This document shows, in pieces, positions 33,482 to 42,364 of a stretch of DNA of 64,000 bases (the stretch's first letter is position 1; each line of letters starts with the position of its first letter). The DNA lies in the NCBI RefSeq assembly GCF_004299785.2, contig NZ_CP036246.2, forward strand, positions 1,054,001-1,118,000, given 5' to 3'. The notes beneath the pieces were generated by a model, which had not been told where the DNA came from, made no database searches, and saw only the letters and a program-made list of their open reading frames with translations. A program made the translations under genes and the position numbers. Origin of the DNA: Arcobacter porcinus (GTDB taxonomy: Bacteria > Campylobacterota > Campylobacteria > Campylobacterales > Arcobacteraceae).

Positions 33482-36283
33482 TTATGCTTTCTCTATTCGT
33501 ACAAGCGAACATTTTGTTTCTGGACAAGCTGTTTGTTGATCAAATCCATAACTTGTAACTTGTGTTGAGTTTTCACCCATTGCATATGGTTGTGTTCCTT
33601 CTGGGTATCTATATAATAGATTTTCTCCACTCCACCATCCTGAGAAGTTTTGAGGTAAAAATACTGAAGTATCATTAACTCTTAAGCTTACTTTACATTT
33701 GATTTTAATTTTTCCACCATTTGTACCATAAACCCACATCATCTCACCATTTTTAATTCCTAATTTAGCAGCTAAATTTGGATGAATTTCACCATACATT
33801 TCAGGACTCAATTCTGCAAGATACTTACTAGATCTAGTTTCTGTTCCTGTTCCCATATGTTCAACAACTCTTCCTGAAACAATATTAATTGGATAGTCAT
33901 TTACCCAAGTTTGTTGTGTTTGTCTACTTCTATATGGTAAATTAACCCTAAAGTGATTTTTCTTATCGTCACTTGCTGGATATTTATCAATTAAATCTGG
34001 TCTGAATGAGTGTAAAGGCTCTCTATGTTTTGGAATTGGATCAATAAAACCTGACCAAACAATTGTTCTTGCTTTTGCATTTCCATAAGGAACTAGACCA
34101 GCTTCAAGTGCATATTTTACTAAAATTCCACTATCATCAGTTTTCCAGTTTGTACCTTTTACAAGTTCTTTCTCTTTTTCAGTTAATTTAATTCCTGCTA
34201 AAGCCTCAATATTATCAGCTGTTATCTCTGCATAACCACCTTTTATTTTTGAATCTTTTGGATAACTTCCATTTGCAGCTAATAAGCTAACTCCATCTCT
34301 TTCTAATCCAAAGTTTGCTCTAAATCCCATACCACCTTGGCTTACTGGTAAATCTGTATTATATAATACTGGACTTCCTGGGTGAGTTACACTCCAACAA
34401 GGCCATGGTAAACCATAATACTCTTTAGAAAATTCACCTGTACCTAAAAGTGTAGTAGGATTAAATAGATGCCAACTCTCTTGTTGTTTTTTAATTCTTT
34501 CAGCAGTTACACCTGTCATACCAATAGTTTTAAGTGCTCTTGCAATTTCATTTGTTGCATCTTCTGGCCATTGGAAATTATCTCCTTTACCCATACCTGC
34601 AACTAATTCGTTATAGAATCCCATTCTTTTTGCAAAATCAAACAGTATTTCATGATCTGTTCTTGCTTCAAATAATGGCTCAACAACTTTTGTTCTCCAT
34701 TGTGCACTTCTTCCTGTATTTACAACTGTTCCACTTGTTTCAACTTGTGAAGCAGCTGGAAGTAAAAACAGATTATCTGTTCTTGAAGTTATTACAGCAG
34801 CATCATTTACATAAGGATCAATAAATACAACTAAATCTAATTTATCAAGTGCATCTTTAATTCTTTTAACATCTGTTACTGTTGAAATACCATTTCCAAT
34901 ACAAACAAGAGCTTTAATAGTTGATCCACCATTATATTGTGCATTCTCTTCTTTTAAAACACCATCAGCAAATAATGAAAGAGAGTTACCTTTTGATTCC
35001 ATTAACTCTTTTGATTTAAATCTTCCTTTTAACCATTCATAATCAACTTTCCATTGTCTAGCAAAGTATTTCCATGAACCTTCTGCAAGACCATAATATC
35101 CTGGTAATGTATCAGATAAACAACCAATATCAGTTCCACCTTGAACATTATCGTGTCCTCTTAAAATATTACATCCACCACCAGCTTTTCCAACATTTCC
35201 AAGGATTAATTGCATAATTGATCCAAGTCTTGTGTTTGATGATCCAATAGTGTGTTGTGTCCAACCTTGATTCCAAATTAAACATCCAGGTTTTGAACTT
35301 GCATAAAGTGTTGCAGCTTGAATTAAAGTCTCTTTTGGAAGACCAGTAATATGTTCAACATGCTCAGGAGTATATTGTTCACACTCTTTAAATATCTCTT
35401 CAACACCATAAACTCTATCGTTTAAATATTTTTTATCATACCAATTATTAATTTTTATAAGTCTAATCATTCCATATAAAAATGCAATATCTGTACCTGT
35501 TCTGATTCTACAATATAGATCAGATTTTGCAGCAGTTTTTGTATATCTTGGGTCAACAACAATGATTTTTGCACCATTTTGTTCTTTTCCTTTTAATATA
35601 TGTTGCATTGCAACTGGATGATTATCAGCAGGATTTGCTCCAATTATAATAATAGCCTTAGATTTGTGCATATCACCTAAGTGATTTGTCATAGCACCAT
35701 ATCCAAATGTATTTGCCACACCGGCAACTGTTGGGCTATGTCAGATTCTTGCTTGATGATCTATATTATTTGTTCCAAACATTGAAACAAATTTTTTAAT
35801 ATAATATCCTTGCTCATTACTAGTTTTTGCTGAACCTAAAAACATTATTGAATCTGGTCCAAATTTTTCCCTTAACTCAAGTAATTTATCAGAAATTTTT
35901 GACATTGCATCATCCCATGATACTCTGTTCCATTTTCCAGCAATTTTTTCTGTTGGATACTGTAATCTGTTTGTTGATCTGATTTTATCAATCATATCAG
36001 CACCTTTACAACAGTGTCCTCCTCTACTAATTGGGTGATCTTGAGCTACCTCTTGTCTTACCCAAACACCATTTTGAACTTCAGCAATAACTCCACATCC
36101 TACCGAGCAGTGTGTACAAATTGATTTTACTAATTTAGATCCAGGAAAAGGATTTCTTACTTCCTCTTCTGTTGCATCTCTTAGTACTTTATTTGTATTT
36201 GCAAAAGCAGATGTAGCAGTAAAAGCTGTTGCTAGTGAAGCCATTTTAAGAAATGTTCTTCTACCAAAGCTATTTGCTCCCAT
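33482..36283 (-). CDS. fdhA: Formate dehydrogenase catalytic subunit, selenocysteine-containing
   Basis: One gene of 934 codons (933 residues) read through an in-frame TGA (35743-35741, codon 181). The site is HQARI-U-HSPTVAG-VANTFG, aligning with the Sec/Cys position of formate dehydrogenases. The frame is exact, and a SECIS-like hairpin follows the TGA. A twin-arginine signal (GRRTFLK) is at the start, then a 4Fe-4S site (CTHCSVGCG) and GGHCCKG. It oxidises formate to CO2 in the periplasm with Mo/W-bis-MGD and Sec. It also contains the MopB C-terminal domain. If selenocysteine insertion fails, only 180 residues are made. selD is in the window; selA, selB and selC are not. Confidence 0.95.
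35705..35743 (-). promoter_or_regulatory. Bacterial SECIS element for UGA recoding in fdhA
   Basis: Directly after the TGA the transcript reads CAU AGC CCA ACA GUU GCC GGU. UUGCC and GGCAA (35727-35723 and 35717-35713) form a 5-bp apical stem closing a GGUGU loop. The GGU lies at codon +7, the same spacing as in the SECIS of E. coli fdhF, whose loop is AGGUCU. It recruits SelB-Sec-tRNA. Confidence 0.75.
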
Positions 36284-36311
36284 ACTATCCTCCTTTGTAT
36301 TATTTCAACTA

Positions 36312-36536
36312 TTAATTAGCTGAGTTATAAAATTCATTCCAAGCTAAACTTTTTTTGTATAAAATCTCTTTTTTATTAGATCTTCCTACAACTACACCGT
36401 TACCTTTATCACTGTTAGCACCTCTATCTTGTCTTTCTGTAGTTGCAGCAGTTGCAACAACACTTCCAGCTAAAACAGTAGCAGCTATACCAGCTCTTTT
36501 GATAAATTGTCTTCGTTGTTCTAATTCATCAGCCAT
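36312..36536 (-). CDS. Formate dehydrogenase-region TAT-target protein
   Basis: 74 residues with a twin-arginine-type start (EQRRQFIKRAGIAA) and a hydrophobic core, then a short mature part of about 40 residues. It matches the small family called formate dehydrogenase region TAT target, which always sits just upstream of a Sec/Cys formate dehydrogenase in Campylobacterota and some others. Function unknown: it may help assemble or export FdhAB. Gap of 28 bp to fdhA. Confidence 0.8.
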   Translation of the reverse strand: MADELEQRRQFIKRAGIAATVLAGSVVATAATTERQDRGANSDKGNGVVVGRSNKKEILYKKSLAWNEFYNSAN

Positions 36537-36559
36537 GATAACTCCTTTATTGAATTTGG

Positions 36560-36609
36560 GTTAAAAGCCCCTCTAAAAACTCCTCTAAGCTTTTAGAGCG
36601 ACTTTTAAC
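36560..36609 (-). other. Two-tier intercistronic stem-loop in the formate dehydrogenase operon
   Basis: GTTAAAAG (36560-36567) pairs with CTTTTAAC (36602-36609), and CTCTAAAA (36571-36578) with TTTTAGAG (36591-36598), with 3/3 internal and 12-base apical loops. No T-run follows on the minus strand, so it is not an intrinsic terminator. An mRNA processing or stabilising site that separates chaperone and enzyme expression is possible. Confidence 0.5.
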
Positions 36610-36615
36610 AAATAA

Positions 36616-37212
36616 TTAACTCTCTAAATATGCCTTCTCAAATCCATAAAAACTCTCTAGAATAAGAGCTATTTTTGAATATATAGGGGAACTTGTTCCC
36701 ATTAATTTAAAGAAAAATTTATCTAAATGAAGTTTTATAACTTCATCAAAAAGCTCTTTTTGTAAATTCTCTTCAATTTCTCCAACAATTTGTTTTTCTA
36801 TTAAATATGCACTTAAAGTAAATATAAAACCTAAATGATCTTCTTGTGCTGTAAAAGTTTTTTCATCTCTTCTTATCTTTGTTTTTCCTAAAACATCTTT
36901 CACTTTTAACTGCATAATTCCACCTTCTCTTTGTTCATGGTACCACGAAACACTAAGTGGAATAAAAGTTCCAAAAGGTATTAAAAAAAGTTCTTGATAC
37001 TCTTTATAAACCTCTTCTTTTCCTTTTTCCTCTATTACTTTTATAATTTCTAAAGATGCTTCTTCAACAATAGGACTAAAAGAGTTTCTACTTAAAACCT
37101 CTAAGCTTGAAATAATTTCATCAACTTTTGTTTTAGAATACTCTTCAACAAACATTAGTGATAAAAGATTGTATATGAACATTCTGGCTTTATCTATCTC
37201 AATATTTTGCAT
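36616..37212 (-). CDS. TorD/DmsD-family molybdoenzyme chaperone
   Basis: 198 residues, all helical. The family region PFGTFIPLSVSWYHEQREGG with the EQREGG motif (usually E/DH..PDH elsewhere) and EDHLGFIFTLSAYLI is evident. TorD-type proteins bind the Tat signal of a molybdoenzyme and keep it open for cofactor insertion. Here it lies before fdhA and is likely its chaperone; torA, which also has a Tat signal, is 24 kb away. Overlaps the polyferredoxin gene by 14 bp. Confidence 0.82.
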   Translation of the reverse strand: MQNIEIDKARMFIYNLLSLMFVEEYSKTKVDEIISSLEVLSRNSFSPIVEEASLEIIKVIEEKGKEEVYKEYQELFLIPFGTFIPLSVSWYHEQREGGIMQLKVKDVLGKTKIRRDEKTFTAQEDHLGFIFTLSAYLIEKQIVGEIEENLQKELFDEVIKLHLDKFFFKLMGTSSPIYSKIALILESFYGFEKAYLES

Positions 37213-38878
37213 TTTTACTCATCTCCTCTTTTATCATAATTTTTGGTTTACAATCTCCACAGCAATATAAGCTTCTTGCTTTTGCAGGACTTTGTGTTTT
37301 AAAAATTGGCTCCATCATAAGAGCAATTTTTTCAATAGCTTTTGTTGTTGCAAACTCTTTTCCACATTCAACACAGGCAAATAGTTTATCTTGAGCTAAA
37401 ATTGTCTCTTTAAACCAATTTGGACTTAACTCAAGTTCATCTTGTTTAATAGTTAAACAGTCATTTTCAGGACAAACAGCTTCACAATATCCACATGCTG
37501 TACATAAACTAGGATTAATTCTTAGTGAAAAATCAGCTTCATTTGCGAATAATGCATCAACATTACAAGCTCCAACACATGATAAACATAATGTACAGTT
37601 TGAATCATTTACAAGAACTCTTCCATAATGAATATTTTCTCCTGTTTTTACAAGACCTAAATCATCATTTGCAACAAGTTTTTGTAATCTTTGAGAAAAA
37701 ATCTCTCTCTTTCTCATTCCATTTTGATTAAAGTTATAATAAGAGTTTTCTATAAATTCTTGTTTATTTAATGCTTCTTCTAACTCTTTTTCATCTGAAA
37801 CTAAATAAATAGCAAGTTTTCCATATTTTTTCATATATATATCATTTACTATTCTAATACTATCTTTTGTACCTTTTGATATATCATTTGAAAAATATAC
37901 TATTTGAGAAGAGCTCATTTGAAGATATGTTAAAAAAACTGATTCATCAAAAATATCACCTATAATATAAAGTGGTAAAACTCCTTCATTTAAATCTACA
38001 TTGATATTTCTAATATCTGATTTTGAAGATATTATAAGTGGTTTTGTATTTTTATAAAATGTTGATATCTCATATAAACTATCTTTTGTAAAAGCTCCAC
38101 TATTTAATGATCCACTAGGACATGCACTAACACACTCTCCACATGTAATACAATTTACTAAATCAAAAACCAATCTTCTATTTTCTTCATCTTTAGTAAT
38201 AGCATTTGTGGGACAAACTTCCGCACATTTAAAACATATTTCATCTTTTCTTTCATTGTATTGACAAATTGATTTATCATAAAGTATAGTTTTTCTAAAT
38301 TTATATCCATTTAAATTTTCTCTTATAGTTTTTAGAACTTCTTCTATATTAGAGATATTAGGATCATATATTCCAGCTCTTTTTTTCTCTAAATTTTCAT
38401 TAAACCAAACTATTTGTGATACATTTAAAACAATATCTTTATCTCCAGCATCAACAATAACATCAAAATTTCCAACACTGTTTTTTATCTCTTTTATAAG
38501 TTTTGATTCAACTTTATACAAATCAAACTCATTTGCATTTATGTTTTTTGTAAAGTTTTTAAAATCTTCTAAATTGTCATAAACAATCATAAGTGAGTTT
38601 GAAATATTTACACTCTGATCTAAATCTTGTGCAAAATCAAATTTTGTAGCATTTATTTCATAAAGTTTTAAAACATTTTCGATTTTTGAAGATAAATTAT
38701 CTTTTGAATTTTTAATATAAAAATCTATTTCATTTGCGATAGCTTCGCTTTTAACTTCATTAGTATTTGAAATTAGAAAATTATTATCTTTTAATTCCTC
38801 AAAAGTAGTAGCAACTTGGATTTTTTCACTCAGTGGGAAATCCAACCCAGCTTGATTAAAATATATATATTCTTGCAT
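37199..38878 (-). CDS. Polyferredoxin with C-terminal Cys-rich region, formate dehydrogenase operon
   Basis: 559 residues. Four 4Fe-4S clusters are visible: CQYNERKDEICFKCAEVCP, CITCGECVSACP, CTLCLSCVGAC and CTACGYCEAVCP. The N-terminal 170 residues and the middle have no clear motif. A C-terminal zinc-ribbon-like region (FACVECGKEF ... LYCCGDCK) follows. No signal peptide, so cytoplasmic. Family members are found beside formate dehydrogenase genes in Campylobacterota; the exact role (electron carrier or assembly) is not known. First gene of the operon with its promoter in 38879-39030. Confidence 0.78.
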   Translation of the reverse strand: MQEYIYFNQAGLDFPLSEKIQVATTFEELKDNNFLISNTNEVKSEAIANEIDFYIKNSKDNLSSKIENVLKLYEINATKFDFAQDLDQSVNISNSLMIVYDNLEDFKNFTKNINANEFDLYKVESKLIKEIKNSVGNFDVIVDAGDKDIVLNVSQIVWFNENLEKKRAGIYDPNISNIEEVLKTIRENLNGYKFRKTILYDKSICQYNERKDEICFKCAEVCPTNAITKDEENRRLVFDLVNCITCGECVSACPSGSLNSGAFTKDSLYEISTFYKNTKPLIISSKSDIRNINVDLNEGVLPLYIIGDIFDESVFLTYLQMSSSQIVYFSNDISKGTKDSIRIVNDIYMKKYGKLAIYLVSDEKELEEALNKQEFIENSYYNFNQNGMRKREIFSQRLQKLVANDDLGLVKTGENIHYGRVLVNDSNCTLCLSCVGACNVDALFANEADFSLRINPSLCTACGYCEAVCPENDCLTIKQDELELSPNWFKETILAQDKLFACVECGKEFATTKAIEKIALMMEPIFKTQSPAKARSLYCCGDCKPKIMIKEEMSKNAKY

Positions 38879-38969
38879 AAACTATGCCCTTAATTTGTCT
38901 TTAGTAAAAAATATTTTACCATATTTTATATACAATAAGATTAATTGAAACTTAATATCTAAAATTTTA

Positions 38970-38995
38970 ACACTTTAGTGTCCGATTTTTACACT
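38970..38995 (+). promoter_or_regulatory. Candidate operator in the fdh / binding-protein divergent region
   Basis: A perfect dyad ACACT-TT-AGTGT (38970-38981) is followed by another ACACT at 38991-38995, with 21 bp (two helical turns) between the ACACT starts. It lies between the two divergent operons and could bind the regulator at 41708-42364. The rest of 38879-39030 is AT-rich. Confidence 0.35.
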
Positions 38996-39030
38996 ATTTT
39001 ATTTTAATAGCTATTTGAGTAATATTTCAA

Positions 39031-40143
39031 ATGCTAAAAAAGTTTATAATATCAATTTTTATTTTATTTATAATGCTCATTTACTTATCTAAAAATAGAT
39101 ATACAAATGAGAATATTGTTATTGCATCTTCTATGCCTTTAAGTGGTATTATGAAACCTTGGGGAGAAGGTGCTAAAAATAGTATCGATGCATATTTTTC
39201 TTATATAAATCAAAATAATATATTAGATGATAGAAAATTAGAGTTTGTAACTTTAGATGATAAATATGAACCTGATTTAACAGAAGAGAACATCTCTTTG
39301 CTTCTTTCAAATCCTGATACTTTTCTTCTTTTTGCAATGGTTGGTACTCCAACAGTAAAAAGAGCAATTCCAATAATAAATGAGAATAACTCATTTTTAT
39401 TTGCTCCATTTTCAGGAGCATCATTTTTAAGAGATAATAATTTTTCAACAATTTTAAACTTTAGAACTTCATATGAAGATGAAATCAACTCTTTAGTTGA
39501 TTATATTGTAGAAGAGAAAAATCATCAAAATATTGCTATTTTTTATCAAAATGATGAATATGGAGAAGAAGGTTATATATCATTTTTAAAAGCTTTAAAT
39601 AAACATAAACTAAATCCATCTAGCTTTGGAACTTATACAAGAAATACTTTAGCAATAAATTTATCATTTAATAAAATAAAAGAAGAGAAGCCTCAAACTG
39701 TCTTTTTAATAGGTTCATACAAAGCAAATGCACTTTTTATACAAAAAGCTAAAAATAGTGAAGAGTTTAAAGATACAATATTTTGTAATATATCTTTTAG
39801 TGATGCTAACTCAATAGTAAAAGAGCTAAAAAACAAAGATATTGATACTTCAAATTTGATTTTTTCTCAAGTTGTTCCAAACTATTTAGATGAGAATATA
39901 GAACTTACAAAAGAGTATCAAAATTTAATAGAAAACTATGCACAAAATAAAGAATTGAGTTTTTTATCTTTTGAAGCATTTCTAGCTTCTAAAGCTTTAG
40001 TAAATGCGATAAAAGAGAATATAAATAATCTTTCATTAAAGAGAATATATAAATCTTTAGAAAATAGAGATTGCAATGGTTTAGAGAAAAAAGTATATCT
40101 TTTTGAATATTTAGATGATAAATTTATAGAAATAAACCCATGA
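39031..40143 (+). CDS. Periplasmic binding protein, amino-acid (LivJ-type) family
   Basis: 370 residues with an N-terminal membrane segment (6-19) that may be an uncleaved anchor. The body is Peripla_BP_6: IVIASSMPLSGIMKPWGEG at the start, MVGTPTVKRAIPIINENNSFLFAPFSG in the first lobe, and IAIFYQNDEYGEEGY. It overlaps the kinase gene by 4 bp and no ABC transporter genes are nearby. I infer that it is a sensory rather than transport protein. The ligand is unknown. Confidence 0.8.
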   Translation: MLKKFIISIFILFIMLIYLSKNRYTNENIVIASSMPLSGIMKPWGEGAKNSIDAYFSYINQNNILDDRKLEFVTLDDKYEPDLTEENISLLLSNPDTFLLFAMVGTPTVKRAIPIINENNSFLFAPFSGASFLRDNNFSTILNFRTSYEDEINSLVDYIVEEKNHQNIAIFYQNDEYGEEGYISFLKALNKHKLNPSSFGTYTRNTLAINLSFNKIKEEKPQTVFLIGSYKANALFIQKAKNSEEFKDTIFCNISFSDANSIVKELKNKDIDTSNLIFSQVVPNYLDENIELTKEYQNLIENYAQNKELSFLSFEAFLASKALVNAIKENINNLSLKRIYKSLENRDCNGLEKKVYLFEYLDDKFIEINP

Positions 40144-41723
40144 AAAAATATATTACAATTCTTTTAGACTATTTTTCTAGCTTAAAATATAGCTATAAGG
40201 CAAACTTCCTAGTATTTATTATTGCTGGTGGAATGTTTTGTATTATATTTTTATCTCAATTATCTCTTTTTGTTTTAAAAGATGATTTTGATACTTTATT
40301 TGATATTAGAACAAAAAGCTTAAGTAAACTAGAGACAATAAAAGATACTTTTAGAATAAATATTCAAAGTACACTACAAGATTTTCAAGATAAAGATTTA
40401 GAGTATGATCAATCTTTGGAAGTATTAATTTTAGCAAAAGAGATTATTGAAAAGAATTATTCAGAGTATAAAACTGGCTTTAGAAATAAAAATAGATTAT
40501 TTATAATTACTTTTATAAAATATTTTATAATAAGTGAACAAGCTTACTATAAAAACGAACTTCTAAAAAATAGTTTAATTGATAATATTGACACTCTTTA
40601 TTTATCAATTTTCAATAAAATAGATCTTCTTGAAGCAAATAGTGACAAAGATTATTTCAAAAACATAAATCTTGATATAAATGAGATAGATATTTTTTTA
40701 TCAAGTTTAATTAATTATGATTTGATTTTAGCAATAAATGAAAAAAGAGATACAGATAAAATATTTAATACAATTCTGATATTCTCATTTATATCTATAT
40801 TTTTAGTTCTATTTTTCACAATTTTACTATCATTTTTTATTACAAGGCACTTTAAAAATGTTCATACAGTTCAAGAAAAAATTGTTGAAGATAAAACAAA
40901 AGAGCTAAAAGAGTTAAATAGCTCTTTGGAGTTAAAAATATCTCAAGAGGTTGCTAAAAATAGGAAAAAAGATATTATTATGTTTCAACAAGCAAGATTA
41001 GCAAGTCTTGGTGAAATGTTAAACAATATTGCACACCAATGGAGACAACCTTTGGGAAGTATTTCTATGATTATTCAAAGTTTTAGAACAAAACAAAAAT
41101 TAAATAAATTAACAGATGATTTTATAGAACAAAAAACGAAAGATGCCCTACTTTTGGCACAAAATATGTCAAATACTCTTGATGATTTTAAAAACTTTTT
41201 TGATCCAAATAGACAAAAAATAAGATTTTTTATAGAAGATTGTATTTTACAATCTATTGAACTCTCAAAATACTCTTTAAGCAAAGAAAATATAAAAATT
41301 AAATTAAATATAAAACAAAATATTGAATTGTATAGCTATTATAATGAACTTTCTCATGTAATTTTGAATATTTTGTCAAATTCCAAAGATGCTTTAGCTA
41401 GCTTAGAAAATAAAGATGATAGAATAATCAAAATTATTACAAAAGCTTATAAAAAATATCTAATAATCAATATTTTAGACAACGGTGGAGGAGTTCCAAA
41501 GGAGATTCTACCAAAAATTTTTGAGCCATATTTTACTACGAAATATAAAAGTGCAGGAACAGGAATTGGACTTTATATGTCAAAAATGATTATTGATAAA
41601 CATTTAAAAGGTAAAATAAATTGTAAAAATATTAATCAATTTCATAAAGGAAATGAGTACACTTTTACTTCATTTACAATTAAATTGCCAATAGAAGAGG
41701 AGAAAAATTGGAAAGAGATTTAG
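40140..41723 (+). CDS. Membrane sensor histidine kinase of the binding-protein/Nramp operon
   Basis: 527 residues. Membrane segments at 23-46 and 211-234 enclose a helical periplasmic domain of about 165 residues. The kinase core has H299 in [22 protein letters not shown] for the N box, DNGGG and [13 protein letters not shown]. It overlaps the binding protein gene by 4 bp and the regulator gene by 16 bp, so it is coupled in translation to both. Confidence 0.88.
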   Translation: MKKYITILLDYFSSLKYSYKANFLVFIIAGGMFCIIFLSQLSLFVLKDDFDTLFDIRTKSLSKLETIKDTFRINIQSTLQDFQDKDLEYDQSLEVLILAKEIIEKNYSEYKTGFRNKNRLFIITFIKYFIISEQAYYKNELLKNSLIDNIDTLYLSIFNKIDLLEANSDKDYFKNINLDINEIDIFLSSLINYDLILAINEKRDTDKIFNTILIFSFISIFLVLFFTILLSFFITRHFKNVHTVQEKIVEDKTKELKELNSSLELKISQEVAKNRKKDIIMFQQARLASLGEMLNNIAHQWRQPLGSISMIIQSFRTKQKLNKLTDDFIEQKTKDALLLAQNMSNTLDDFKNFFDPNRQKIRFFIEDCILQSIELSKYSLSKENIKIKLNIKQNIELYSYYNELSHVILNILSNSKDALASLENKDDRIIKIITKAYKKYLIINILDNGGGVPKEILPKIFEPYFTTKYKSAGTGIGLYMSKMIIDKHLKGKINCKNINQFHKGNEYTFTSFTIKLPIEEEKNWKEI

Positions 41724-42364
41724 AAATATTAAAGAATTTTAATATTTTATATTTAGAAGATGATGAGGATTTATTAAGACATACAAAAGATATTTTAGAA
41801 GATTTTGTAGATAATATTTATGCTGTTCAAAACAGTGTTGATGCTATGAAAATAGTTTTAGAAAAAAGAGTTGATGTAATAGTAAGTGATATTTTACTAA
41901 AAAACGAAAATGGTATAAATTTTCTAAAATATCTAAAAAATAAAAATATATTTATTCCCACAATATTAACAACTGCTCATACAGATACAGTTTATTTACT
42001 TGAAGCAATTAAATTAAAAGTTGAAAACTATATTATAAAACCAATAGAAATTGATGAGCTTTTAAACACTTTACATGATTTACTTCTTCCAAAGATTCAA
42101 GGAGATGAGATTAAAAGAAACCAAAATATAATAAAAACTATTGGCATAATTTGTGATAATAAGCAAGTTGAAATAGTAAAACATATTTTTAATAATTTAG
42201 ATGAAGATAATCATTTTTGTGCTTCATATACTGAAATTATGGATCAATTTTCTATCTCAAAACCAACTTTAATTAAACTATTTAAATATTTAGCAGATAA
42301 AAATATATTAACAAAAATCGCACATAAAACCTATAAATTTGATGAAAAGAGCTTAAATGATTAA
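41708..42364 (+). CDS. Response regulator with non-OmpR winged-helix output
   Basis: 218 residues from a TTG start. Receiver domain: LYLEDDED, phospho-acceptor Asp in VIVSDILLKNENG, and K in IIKPIEIDEL. The C-terminal domain (NHFCASYTEIMDQFSISKPT, LIKLFKYLADKNILTKI) has a helix-turn-helix with wing of a kind that I cannot assign; it is not the OmpR type of the other two regulators here. It overlaps the Nramp-like gene by 8 bp. Confidence 0.85.
   Translation: MERDLEILKNFNILYLEDDEDLLRHTKDILEDFVDNIYAVQNSVDAMKIVLEKRVDVIVSDILLKNENGINFLKYLKNKNIFIPTILTTAHTDTVYLLEAIKLKVENYIIKPIEIDELLNTLHDLLLPKIQGDEIKRNQNIIKTIGIICDNKQVEIVKHIFNNLDEDNHFCASYTEIMDQFSISKPTLIKLFKYLADKNILTKIAHKTYKFDEKSLND

Noticed and set aside
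33482-35719. The 745-residue part of fdhA as a separate gene with a GTG start, and 35741-36283 as a truncated gene.
   Set aside because: The frames join exactly across one TGA at the Sec position, with a SECIS-like hairpin, so it is one selenoprotein gene.
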